A stretch of 64,000 bases of DNA, from assembly GCA_013178295.1 (NCBI GenBank), contig JABLWW010000008.1, forward strand, positions 140,420-204,419, in the 5' to 3' direction. Positions 18,280 through 26,120 of the stretch are shown one piece after another (within the stretch, counting starts at the first letter, position 1; every line of letters starts with the position of its first letter). The notes beneath the pieces were generated by a model, which saw nothing but the letters and a program-made list of their open reading frames with translations, did no database searches and was not told the DNA's origin. The DNA is from Anaerolineae bacterium (GTDB lineage Bacteria; Chloroflexota; Anaerolineae; Anaerolineales; Anaerolineaceae). The position numbers and the translations under genes are program-made.

Positions 18280-19032
18280 ATGCAAGTTAAAGGGAAAACA
18301 GCATTGGTTACAGGGGCCCAACGCAGGTTGGGACGGCGCATTGCGTTGGGTTTGGCAGAGGCAGGGGCAAATCTTGTTGTGGCGCATTATGAAGAGCATG
18401 ATCTGGCGGCAAGCGCGGTTCGCGAGGCGTGCGATATGGGGGTGGAAGTTATACGGGTGGAAATTAACCTTGCTGACAAAGACAGCATCCGCAACGCTGC
18501 TCATGAGGCTTTGGAACACTTTGGCTGTATTGACATTCTGGTCAACAGCGCCTCTTTTTATCAAAAAACGCCGTTTCCGAATGTGGATACCAGCAACTGG
18601 GAGACTTCGCTGGCGATCATTCTCAATGGGCCGTTTTACCTTTCAAATGAGCTGGCGCCCAAAATGTTGGAAAAGGGTGAGGGAGTGATTATCAATATTA
18701 CAGACCTGTCAGTGTGGGAAGCCTGGCCGCAGTACACGGGTCATTGTGTGGCAAAAGCTGGGCTGTGGGCATTGACGCGCCAGATGGCGCTGGAACTGGC
18801 GCCGCATGTGCGGGTAAATGCTATTGCGCCGGGCCCTATGATCCCGCCTGTGGACTATGACGAGGCGAAAATCGCCCGTACAGCGGACAAAACGTTGATG
18901 AATCGCTGGGGCGACCCGGCGGATGTGGTCAGAACGGTGCTCTATATGGTTGAGACCGATTACTTGACGGGGGAGCTGATCGCAGTGGACGGAGGACAGC
19001 GGCTTGCGCATCGCAAGTATGAAGAAGGGTAG
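18280..19032 (+). CDS. SDR oxidoreductase (pteridine-reductase-like) with His in place of catalytic Tyr
   Basis: A 250-residue SDR with the RR-type coenzyme motif TGAQRRLGRRIA, LVNSASFYQKTPF as in pteridine reductase/FolM proteins, and the C-terminal LTGELIAVDGGQRLAH. At the active site, where YxxxK is expected, the protein reads His155-Cys-Val-Ala-Lys159, so the proton-donating Tyr is missing. A Tyr seven residues before the Lys (QYTGHCVAK) is out of register. Such proteins are either pseudoenzymes or use His. It is followed after 45 bases by a class I aldolase with no terminator between, so the two likely act together, but the substrate is unknown. Confidence 0.75.
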   Translation: MQVKGKTALVTGAQRRLGRRIALGLAEAGANLVVAHYEEHDLAASAVREACDMGVEVIRVEINLADKDSIRNAAHEALEHFGCIDILVNSASFYQKTPFPNVDTSNWETSLAIILNGPFYLSNELAPKMLEKGEGVIINITDLSVWEAWPQYTGHCVAKAGLWALTRQMALELAPHVRVNAIAPGPMIPPVDYDEAKIARTADKTLMNRWGDPADVVRTVLYMVETDYLTGELIAVDGGQRLAHRKYEEG

Positions 19033-19077
19033 AAAGTTTGAAAGAGTTATATATTTTGTTTTGTCAAAAGGTGAATA

Positions 19078-19857
19078 ATGGATAATGTTAGAAGAATGAA
19101 GCGAATCTTTCAACCGGATGGGAAAACCCTGATTATGGCGTATGAACACACAGCTATTTTTGGGCCGGGCAAAGGACTGGAAAGACCGGGCGAGACGATC
19201 CGAAAAGCAATTGCTGGTGGTGTGGATGCGGTCATGACCTCTTACGGCATTGCACGCCATTTTGCCGCCGATCTTGCTTCTGTGGGACTGGTGCTGCGCG
19301 CAGATGGTGCCGCCACAAAACTGGGAGCAGATGTAGCTGCGCCGGTGTGGTTTGGCGTTGAAGAGGCTTTGCGTTTGGGGGCGGATGCGCTGTGCGTTTC
19401 TGCCTATCCGGGTGATGTTAAAGAAATGGATACACTCAACAATCTGGTGGAAGTTACCACTGAGGCGCACATCTGGGGGCTGGCAGTTCAGGCAGAGATG
19501 GTGCCGGGGGGTATGGGTAGTTCTCCGGAATACCGCACTCTGGAAAATGTTGCCCTGGCAGCGCGAGTTGGGATTGAGCTGGGCGGCGATTGGGTCAAAA
19601 TCCCTTATGTGGAACCTTTTGCTGAGGTGGTAAAAGTTTGTTTTAAGCCGGTGGTCATTATGGGCGGGCGCAAACGCGGTACCGTGGAGGAGTTTTTAAC
19701 GGAAATTAAGGCGGCAATGGATGCTGGAGCAGCCGGGGGCACGATTGGCAGAAACATCTTTGAGGCTGACGACCCGCAAGCGATGGCTGCCGCGGTAGCA
19801 GCTATCATTCATCAAGGCGTTTCAGTTGATGAAGCGCTGAGATTGGCGAAAGGATAA
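19078..19857 (+). CDS. DhnA/LsrF-type class I aldolase
   Basis: A 259-residue TIM-barrel class I aldolase (DeoC/LacD/FbaB superfamily). It opens with the family-typical DGKTLIMAYEHTAIFGPGKGLE. The Schiff-base Lys is in DWVKIPYVEPF (about residue 181), and the phosphate-binding GGRKRGTVEEF and GAAGGTIGRNIF loops are present. Relatives include fructose-bisphosphate aldolase class I, LsrF thiolase and 2-amino-3,7-dideoxy-hept-6-ulosonate synthase. It is paired with the SDR at 18280. A role in the neighbouring carbohydrate route is possible, but the exact substrate cannot be read off the sequence. Confidence 0.85.
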   Translation: MDNVRRMKRIFQPDGKTLIMAYEHTAIFGPGKGLERPGETIRKAIAGGVDAVMTSYGIARHFAADLASVGLVLRADGAATKLGADVAAPVWFGVEEALRLGADALCVSAYPGDVKEMDTLNNLVEVTTEAHIWGLAVQAEMVPGGMGSSPEYRTLENVALAARVGIELGGDWVKIPYVEPFAEVVKVCFKPVVIMGGRKRGTVEEFLTEIKAAMDAGAAGGTIGRNIFEADDPQAMAAAVAAIIHQGVSVDEALRLAKG

Positions 19858-19883
19858 AGCGGGCATTGTAGATTTTGCAGTGA

Positions 19884-19912
19884 TTGTTTTTTAGAAGAAA
19901 TAATTGTACAAT
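19884..19912 (+). promoter_or_regulatory. Promoter before the lipoprotein-allH unit
   Basis: TTGTTT (19884-19889), a 17-base spacer and TACAAT (19907-19912) stand about 50 bases before the lipoprotein start. It should read the lipoprotein and the closely following allH. Confidence 0.65.
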
Positions 19913-19962
19913 GATGCTAACTGGTCTTGTCCTTGCTTAGAATATAGAAATGGAAGGGTAAA

Positions 19963-20730
19963 ATGTCAAAAAAGTTTCTGCGCATCACGCTGGGTGCTAT
20001 TGTTCTTGCTGCCGCTGTGCTGGCGTGTGGTACCAAGACCAGCCCACAGCCAACAGTTGCTCCTCCTCCGTCTGCCGAACTGCCAAAAGCTGAACCCACC
20101 CAACTGCCTCCTACGCCAGCCTCTACGCCAACAAAGGAGTGGATTGCACCTGAGGGGTTAGAAGGCTGGTCGGAAGAAGATGTGCAGCAAATGACGGACA
20201 AGCTTTACAATGCTTCAGATGAAGAGCTGGCAGAGATGCTTGCTGATATGAACGAAGAAGAGATTGCCGAGCTGGATGCGCTTTTGACGTATGTCAATGA
20301 CCAGCAGCTAACTGACAGGGTAATCACTATCTATCAGACGCTGCTAAAACCCTCCGCTGGTGATGAACCGTGGCGGATGGCGCCGATGGAGGGAGCGGAG
20401 CTTCTTCTGAGCGTAAAGGATGGCGAGGTGCCGCCGGATTGGATGGATATTGTCAGCTATCATGCCAAGGCTCAGGCATTGCCACCTGGTTATTATGTAG
20501 AGATTTATTTTCTGCCCAATGGCACCAAGCTCAAGGAAGTGCGTACCCACTACATTGCTGTAGCAGGTGAGCAGGGGATGAAAAAAGCCCGTGATGAGGA
20601 TTTTCGCGCGGGCGATGGACTGATTACCTGGCTTTCGGCAACGGCAAAAACCAAGAAATATTCGGTATACTACAATCCTGGTACCGAGCAGCCCTGGTGC
20701 ATTGTCTTTTATTCCAATCCTGATCTCTAA
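19963..20730 (+). CDS. Secreted lipoprotein of unknown function
   Basis: A 255-residue protein with a lipoprotein signal peptide (lipobox AVLAC, Cys 26), a Pro/Thr/Ser-rich linker (about 30-58), an acidic helical stretch with repeated Glu-Glu turns (EEDVQQ, EELAEML, EEEIAELDALL) and a C-terminal domain (about 130-255) rich in Tyr and Trp with the pattern YYVEIYFLPNGTKLKEVRTHYI. I recognise no family. It stops 15 bases before the allH start and shares its promoter, so a role in sensing or binding a substrate of the ureide pathway at the cell surface is possible, although plain hitch-hiking is equally likely. Confidence 0.8.
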   Translation: MSKKFLRITLGAIVLAAAVLACGTKTSPQPTVAPPPSAELPKAEPTQLPPTPASTPTKEWIAPEGLEGWSEEDVQQMTDKLYNASDEELAEMLADMNEEEIAELDALLTYVNDQQLTDRVITIYQTLLKPSAGDEPWRMAPMEGAELLLSVKDGEVPPDWMDIVSYHAKAQALPPGYYVEIYFLPNGTKLKEVRTHYIAVAGEQGMKKARDEDFRAGDGLITWLSATAKTKKYSVYYNPGTEQPWCIVFYSNPDL

Positions 20731-20745
20731 ACTTTGAGGAGCAGT

Positions 20746-21627
20746 GTGAGTGCAGTATCATCGGGTGTACATCCCCGGTTGATCCAGGCGCGCTCCATCA
20801 GCCGTGTGGTATGGGAACATCTGGGCGCTCTGCCGCAGTTTGTCAGTCTTCTGGGGTGTTTTGAGCGCAGCATTGACCTGCTCGCGGGTGAAGAGGTGAT
20901 TGCGCTTGTAACCCCGCAGATAGACAATGGCCCTTTTTATATTGTGGTGGATCGTTTGCCGGATAAGCCTTTGCCTGAACAGATAAAAGCTGACTGGTAT
21001 GGACAAGTATTATCTCTTGGTGAGTGGACGATAGATTTTTCGCTGCCGCCACCGGTGTGGGAGCCGCGTGTCAACTGGGAGGAGGTTGCTCTTTCCCGTC
21101 AGTCGCTTGCGTGCTTGCGAAAGCTGGTGCAGGAGGACGCCAAGCGGCGAGGCTGTCACTCACTTTTCAGCGCGGTTGTGCTGGGGAGCGTACCGCCGCT
21201 GGCGGAGGAGTTGGGTAAAGCTTTATCCGCTCTGGACATTGATGGGGTTTCATTCTGTGCTGCCAGGATAGCCGGTCTTGGGATGGGGTTGACGCCTGCT
21301 GGTGATGACTTTCTTGCCGGTGTGATGCTGGCGTTGCAAGCCTATGCTGCATTACCCGCCGAGCAGAAGAGAATGCTTTTACAGGCGGTGTATACTGCTG
21401 CGGAGAACCGTTCGACGCGCTTGAGTAGAGCCTATCTCAAGGCAGCCTACGAGGGTATGGCGGATGCACACTGGCATCGTCTGTTGTATTCCCTGACAGA
21501 TGGGAGAGAGACCGTTCTCTGCAAGACGGTAGCAGAGGTGCTGCATTTTGGGGAGACCTCGGGCTTGGATATGGCAAACGGCTTTGTCTGGGTGTTTGAC
21601 GTGTTTGAGATACCACAACCTGTGTGA
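20746..21627 (+). CDS. allH: AllH-type subunit of oxamate carbamoyltransferase (DUF2877)
   Basis: A 293-residue DUF2877 protein. Diagnostic segments are LLGCFERSIDLL at the N-terminus and GLGMGLTPAGDDFLAGVMLAL (about residue 180), the most conserved block of the family, followed by NRSTRLSRAYLKAAYEG. In E. coli the homologue YlbF is AllH, one of three subunits (AllF, AllG, AllH) that convert oxalurate plus phosphate to oxamate and carbamoyl phosphate. GTG 20746 is chosen as start because GAGGA lies 5 bases upstream, though TTG 20734 is in frame. Here allH is separated from allF/allG by a cyclase gene and a terminator, unlike the contiguous E. coli order. Confidence 0.86.
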   Translation: MSAVSSGVHPRLIQARSISRVVWEHLGALPQFVSLLGCFERSIDLLAGEEVIALVTPQIDNGPFYIVVDRLPDKPLPEQIKADWYGQVLSLGEWTIDFSLPPPVWEPRVNWEEVALSRQSLACLRKLVQEDAKRRGCHSLFSAVVLGSVPPLAEELGKALSALDIDGVSFCAARIAGLGMGLTPAGDDFLAGVMLALQAYAALPAEQKRMLLQAVYTAAENRSTRLSRAYLKAAYEGMADAHWHRLLYSLTDGRETVLCKTVAEVLHFGETSGLDMANGFVWVFDVFEIPQPV

Positions 21628-21684
21628 AGGCGGGCAAAGAGCTGTCCTGTGCTTTTTGTCAGTCATACGCTGGAGGATTGTCTT

Positions 21685-21714
21685 TTGTATTTTTGTGTAT
21701 TCAGTGGTTATAAT
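21685..21714 (+). promoter_or_regulatory. Promoter of the single-domain cyclase gene
   Basis: TTGTAT (21685-21690), an 18-base spacer and a consensus TATAAT (21709-21714) lie 73 bases before the ATG at 21788. With the terminator at 22682-22720 this suggests the cyclase gene has its own transcript as well as possible read-through from allH. Confidence 0.62.
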
Positions 21715-21787
21715 AAATGCAAATTGTAGAAATTGGCGGATGTGCTTTCCGTCATCTTAATTTTTGATTTGAGAAGGAGATAAATCT

Positions 21788-22669
21788 ATGAAACTCGTTG
21801 ATCTCACCATCCCTTTGGGAATTGGCACACCTGCTTGGCCGACTTACGAGCCACTGCAGGTTAAGTATTTCAAACGTCTGGCGCCCAATGGCGCCAATGG
21901 TCAGTTGCTGACCCATTCCAATCATCTTGGAACGCATCTGGATGGCGAAATTCATTTCTATACGCCGGGCAAAGATATGGCGGAGTTAGACTTTGATTTT
22001 CTGTATCATGAGGCCTCCATTGTTGATCTCTCGGATGTGGTGGCTGACTATGATGTCTACACGTCGGAGATGATCGAATCAAAGGTCAAGGTTCAAGAAG
22101 GTGATATCCTCATCATCCATACAGGTTTCCATCATTTTGGCTGGGATATGCCTACTGCCAATGAGGTGCGTTACATGGTACAGCATCCGGGTCCCGATCG
22201 TGAATTTGCCGAATGGGCAAAGAAGAAAAAGCTGCGCTGGATTGGTGTGGACTGTGGCTCCGCAGATCACCCCATGAATACCATCATTCGCCAGTGGATG
22301 CCGCGCCAGGCAAAACAGGCAGAGACCCATTTCAAGCACAAATATGGCAAAACGCTGGAAGAGTTCTTTACTGACGATAAATATCAGCTGATGCATATCG
22401 AAATGTTCCCGGATGGCATAATCCATGCCGAGTGTCTGGCAGGGGATATTGACTTGCTGCTCAATCGTCGTGTTACCGTGGGGATGTTCCCCTGGCGTTT
22501 TGTGGATGGAGAGTCCAGCATCGCGCGTTGCGCTGCTTTTGTCGAGGATGCAGAGTATGCCGAGCTGATGAAAAAGAAAGAAAAAATGCCCAAGACGAAA
22601 TTTGGGGATGCTTATGACCCCAAACATGTTGAGAACCTGAATAAACAGGTCATGGCGCGCAAATACTAA
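21788..22669 (+). CDS. Cyclase-family metal-dependent amide hydrolase (PF04199), single domain
   Basis: A 293-residue member of the kynurenine formamidase/isatin hydrolase (cyclase) family. The metal-binding motif HxGTHxDxxxHF is intact: His46, His50, Asp52 and His56. Further conserved blocks are VQEGDILIIHTGFH, QHPGPDREFAEWA and IGVDCGSADHPMNT. Known relatives hydrolyse amide bonds in small N-containing compounds, including the lactam ring of isatin. Between allH and allF it is a good candidate for opening a cyclic imide or ureide to give the carbamoyl compound used by AllFGH (inference). SD AAGGAGAT precedes the ATG. Length is somewhat above the 210-260 common in the family because of the C-terminal extension. 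Confidence 0.88.
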   Translation: MKLVDLTIPLGIGTPAWPTYEPLQVKYFKRLAPNGANGQLLTHSNHLGTHLDGEIHFYTPGKDMAELDFDFLYHEASIVDLSDVVADYDVYTSEMIESKVKVQEGDILIIHTGFHHFGWDMPTANEVRYMVQHPGPDREFAEWAKKKKLRWIGVDCGSADHPMNTIIRQWMPRQAKQAETHFKHKYGKTLEEFFTDDKYQLMHIEMFPDGIIHAECLAGDIDLLLNRRVTVGMFPWRFVDGESSIARCAAFVEDAEYAELMKKKEKMPKTKFGDAYDPKHVENLNKQVMARKY

Positions 22670-22681
22670 TTCTGTTTTTTC

Positions 22682-22720
22682 GCCGGGGCGGTGTGAAATG
22701 CCGCCCCGGCTTTTTTTTTT
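22682..22720 (+). terminator. Strong terminator after the first cyclase gene
   Basis: GCCGGGGCGG (22682-22691) pairs perfectly with CCGCCCCGGC (22701-22710), 9-base loop, then ten T. It separates the allH-cyclase unit from the allF-allG operon. Confidence 0.96.
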
Positions 22721-22810
22721 GTTGTGTATACAACGGTGTCTTATGTAATTTAAAAAAAGTGACTTTAAGATGGTTTCGGCGGCTAACCTATTGAAATGGA
22801 GGGGCGTTAA

Positions 22811-22839
22811 TTGACACAGGGGGTATCTGGTGCTATACT
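22811..22839 (+). promoter_or_regulatory. Promoter of the allF-allG-cyclase operon, with a 200-base leader
   Basis: Consensus -35 TTGACA (22811-22816), 17-base spacer and -10 TATACT (22834-22839). The predicted start near 22846 leaves an untranslated leader of about 200 bases before allF at 23045. A second candidate promoter (TTGGGG, 17 bases, TATAAA ending near 23017) lies closer to the gene. Between 22846 and 23044 I see no open frame with an SD and no known riboswitch core. Confidence 0.8.
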
Positions 22840-23044
22840 TTTTCTGATGGGTAAGACAACGCCTGGACATTTTGCGTCCCTGCTGGTGATGCCCAAATGA
22901 AAGTGTAACGTTGCTTTATTGGTGATAACAAATTGACTGACTTTGGGACAGATGGCGCACGATGCTCTTTAATGCGATGGTATTATTTGGGGTATTCCCG
23001 TGCTGCGCTTATAAAAATTTCATACACAGTTTATTGGAGGTACA

Positions 23045-24769
23045 ATGGCAGTAATTAAAACCGAGGTTCGGGCGGGCGCATATTACGACTCTGCGTTCCT
23101 TATGCAGTTGCAGCGCTCGCTGGCGGGCTTGCCGGGCATTCAGGATGCCGGGGTGGTCATGGGCACCGAGTCAAACAAGGAGCTTTTGGCGCATATTAAT
23201 CTGGTTTCTCCTGAATTGCAGGCGGCTAAACCGGATGATTTGGTGATTGTCGTCAGGGGTGAAACGGAGGCGGCTGCACTGGAAGCGCTGGGGAAGGTGG
23301 ATGAGCTGATCTCACAACGCAAGTCGAGCGCGCCGGAGCGTGAGATGCGCGCCCTGAGCCTGGAAACGGCAGATCAGCGCTTTCCTGGTGCTGCGTGGAC
23401 GCTGATTTCTGTTGCCGGGCGTTATGCCGCAGGTGTTGCCCGCGATGCACTGCGCAGGGGAAAGCATGTTTTCCTGTTCAGTGATAATGTTCCTGTTGAA
23501 GAGGAGATTGAACTCAAGAAAATTTCCTCTGAGAAGGGGTTACTGGTCATGGGGCCTGATTGCGGCACAGCGATGATTGGCGGTATTGGGCTGGGTTTTG
23601 CCAATAAAATTCGCAAAGGACCCATTGGTATTGTAGCTGCGGCGGGTACAGGCTTGCAGCACGTTGCTTCGCGCATTCACCAGCTTGGTTCGGGCATCAC
23701 CTATGGGATTGGCACAGGCGGACGCGATCTTTCTGAGAAGGTGGGGGCGACAACTTTTCGCCAGGGGATAGATATTCTCAGCCGTGACCCCGAGACCAAG
23801 GTGATTGTTCTGGTGTCCAAACCTCCGGCGCCTAAAGTGGCTGAAGAGGTGCTGCAAATGGCGAAGCGTGCCGGAAAACCGGTGGTTGTTTCCATGGTCA
23901 GCCGACCGGTAAATGCTCGTCGGGTAGGAAACCTTCACTTTGCCACCACGATGGATGAAGCGGCTGAGCTGGCGGTTGCACTGGTCAAGGGCGTTTCTGG
24001 CAAGACGGAGGATTTGAAGCTGGAGCGTTTTGCCAGCGGGCAGCGCTATCTGCGCGGTTTGTTCTCTGGCGGCACACTGGCTTATGAAGCTCAATATATT
24101 CTGCAAAATTATTTACCTAAAGTGTGGGCAAATGCGCCGCTTAATAAAGAAAACAAGCTGCCCAATTCATTTGTCAGCCAGGAGCATACGATTGTAGACC
24201 TTGGTGAGGACGAGTTTACTGTTGGGCGTTTGCATCCGATGATGGACAATGAATTGCGCATCCGCCGTTTGATGGAAGAAGCCAATGATCCCTCTGTAGC
24301 GGTTATCATGTTAGATGTGGTCATTGGTTTTGGCTCGCACCCTGACCCCGCCAGTGAACTGGCGCCTGCCATTGCCAAGGCAAAAGAGACTGCGGCGAAA
24401 GCTGGTCGTTATCTGGAAGTTGTGGCAGTGGTTACCGGCACCGATGAGGACCCGCAAGACTTGAACAAGCAGATTGAGTTGCTTAAAGGCGCTGGCGCCT
24501 GGGTTTCGACCAGCAATGAGGAGATGGTCAGCTATGCGGGGCGCTTGCTGGAAGCGTTGAACAGCGCTGAGCAGGCTGGGGTGCCGGCGTTTACCCCAGC
24601 CGATTTGTCAGTGCTGCAAAAGCCGCTTGCAGCCATTAATCTTGGACTGGAGTCGTTTGCTGCCAACCTGGAAGCTCAAGAAGCGCCAGTGGTGCATGTG
24701 GAATGGCGCCCCCCCGCCGGTGGTAATGAAAAGTTGATCTCCATTCTTGAGAAGATGAAGGCAAAATAA
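23045..24769 (+). CDS. allF: AllF/FdrA-type subunit of oxamate carbamoyltransferase
   Basis: A 574-residue FdrA-family protein with a succinyl-CoA-synthetase-like fold. The N-terminal region contains GIQDAGVVMGTESNKELL. The central part has GPDCGTAMIGGIGLGFAN and GIVAAAGTGLQHVASRIHQLG, matching CoA-ligase-like nucleotide domains, and the C-terminal part HPMMDNELRIRRLMEEA and MLDVVIGFGSHPDPASELAPAI. Older annotation calls FdrA an acyl-CoA synthetase. The E. coli protein is now assigned as AllF, acting with AllG and AllH to phosphorolyse oxalurate to oxamate and carbamoyl phosphate. GGAGG lies 5 bases before the ATG. It is first in an operon with allG and a double cyclase. A related ureido substrate other than oxalurate is possible here. 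Confidence 0.9.
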   Translation: MAVIKTEVRAGAYYDSAFLMQLQRSLAGLPGIQDAGVVMGTESNKELLAHINLVSPELQAAKPDDLVIVVRGETEAAALEALGKVDELISQRKSSAPEREMRALSLETADQRFPGAAWTLISVAGRYAAGVARDALRRGKHVFLFSDNVPVEEEIELKKISSEKGLLVMGPDCGTAMIGGIGLGFANKIRKGPIGIVAAAGTGLQHVASRIHQLGSGITYGIGTGGRDLSEKVGATTFRQGIDILSRDPETKVIVLVSKPPAPKVAEEVLQMAKRAGKPVVVSMVSRPVNARRVGNLHFATTMDEAAELAVALVKGVSGKTEDLKLERFASGQRYLRGLFSGGTLAYEAQYILQNYLPKVWANAPLNKENKLPNSFVSQEHTIVDLGEDEFTVGRLHPMMDNELRIRRLMEEANDPSVAVIMLDVVIGFGSHPDPASELAPAIAKAKETAAKAGRYLEVVAVVTGTDEDPQDLNKQIELLKGAGAWVSTSNEEMVSYAGRLLEALNSAEQAGVPAFTPADLSVLQKPLAAINLGLESFAANLEAQEAPVVHVEWRPPAGGNEKLISILEKMKAK

Positions 24770-24838
24770 TTTAACAATGCTGCTCGCGCATGGAAGTTAC
24801 AAGTGTCCTGCCGGGCAGTAATTTTTTTGGAGGATAGA

Positions 24839-26089
24839 ATGGCAGTTGATATTGAAAAAGCAAATCAGCAGGTTGTTGAACGGATGATGGAAGCCCGTCC
24901 GGTGGTGGTAGGTGTTGGAAAGGCGCGCGATGTTATCCCCGGCATGAAGGATAACCTGTTACTACATGCTGGACCGCCAATCACATGGGATCGCATGGCG
25001 GGGCCAGTCAAAGGAGCGGCTTATGGAGCACTGATTTTTGAAGGCATGGCAAAGGATGACAAAGAAGCTCAGGCGCTGATCGAGTCGGGGAAAATAGAGT
25101 TCGCCCCCTGTCACCATTATGGCTCAGCAGGTCCCATGGCGGGGTTGATGTCTCCCTCTATGATGGTATATATTGTTGAAGATAAGGTCAGCGGGCGCAA
25201 GTGCTTTTCTGGGTTGAATGAAGGGCGCGGCAAGGTGTTGCGTATGGGTGCCTACAGTCCGGATGTGATTGCCAAGCTCAAATGGATGAATGATGTCTTG
25301 GGGCCAACGCTGGATGCCGCTCTTAAGGACTGTGGCGGAATTGACTTGCGGGCTTTGTTGGGCAAGGCGTTGCACATGGCAGATGATGGGCATAACCGCC
25401 TGGACGCGGCATCAATTTTATATACGACCCAGTTGGCGCCCTCGATTGTCAAAACGGCGAAGGATACCAATACCGCGGCTGAGGTGATCAAGTTCTTGGG
25501 CGATAATGCGCTCAGCATTCTCAATCCGGTCATGGCGGGCTGCAAGGCGATGTGCGATGCTGGACATGGTGTTGAAGGCAGCACGATTGTTACTGTCATG
25601 GCGCGTAATGGCACCGATTTTGGTATTCGGGTGAGTGGCTTGGGCGACCGCTGGTTTACTGGCCCAGCTGGGAAGGTCAAGGCGCTTTACTTCCCTGGTT
25701 TTACCGAGAAGGATGCCAATCCAGATATTGGCGACAGTGTGATTACCGAAACGGCGGGGATTGGCGGTTTTGCCATGGCAACCGCACCAGCCATTGTTAC
25801 CTTTATCGGCGGTGTGGCAAAGGATGCAATTAACACCACACTGGATATGTATGAGATCTGCTACACAGAGCATAAGTACTTTACGATTCCGTTCCTTGAT
25901 TTTCGTGGCACGCCGACGGGGATTGACATCCGCAAGGTGGTTGAGAAGGGTATCCTACCGCGGGTGAATACAGGGGTTGCTCATAAAGATCCGGGTGTTG
26001 GTCAGGTTGGCGCTGGCGTGGTTACACCTCCGGCAAATATCTTTGAAGATGCCCTGGTGGCTTTTGCCGAAAAGTATGGATATGCGTAA
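24839..26089 (+). CDS. allG: AllG-type subunit of oxamate carbamoyltransferase (DUF1116)
   Basis: A 416-residue DUF1116 protein, full family length. Conserved segments are LLLHAGPPITWDRMAGPVKGA (about residue 40), FAPCHHYGSAGPMAGLMSPSMM (about 87), RLDAASILYTTQLAP and the C-terminal HKDPGVGQVGAGVVTPP. It is the YlbE/AllG partner of AllF and AllH in E. coli oxamate carbamoyltransferase. ATG 24839 is chosen because GGAGGATAGA sits directly upstream; a longer frame from 24803 has no ribosome site. It lies 69 bases after allF and 31 bases before the double cyclase, so all three are probably cotranscribed. Confidence 0.9.
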   Translation: MAVDIEKANQQVVERMMEARPVVVGVGKARDVIPGMKDNLLLHAGPPITWDRMAGPVKGAAYGALIFEGMAKDDKEAQALIESGKIEFAPCHHYGSAGPMAGLMSPSMMVYIVEDKVSGRKCFSGLNEGRGKVLRMGAYSPDVIAKLKWMNDVLGPTLDAALKDCGGIDLRALLGKALHMADDGHNRLDAASILYTTQLAPSIVKTAKDTNTAAEVIKFLGDNALSILNPVMAGCKAMCDAGHGVEGSTIVTVMARNGTDFGIRVSGLGDRWFTGPAGKVKALYFPGFTEKDANPDIGDSVITETAGIGGFAMATAPAIVTFIGGVAKDAINTTLDMYEICYTEHKYFTIPFLDFRGTPTGIDIRKVVEKGILPRVNTGVAHKDPGVGQVGAGVVTPPANIFEDALVAFAEKYGYA

Positions 26090-26120
26090 ACCGTTCAAAT
26101 AGATATTCTCTAAGGAGTTA

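Noticed and set aside
23045..24769. Calling FdrA an acyl-CoA synthetase or succinyl-CoA ligase subunit
   Set aside because: The fold is shared, but presence of AllG and AllH homologues in the same locus favours the carbamoyltransferase assignment.
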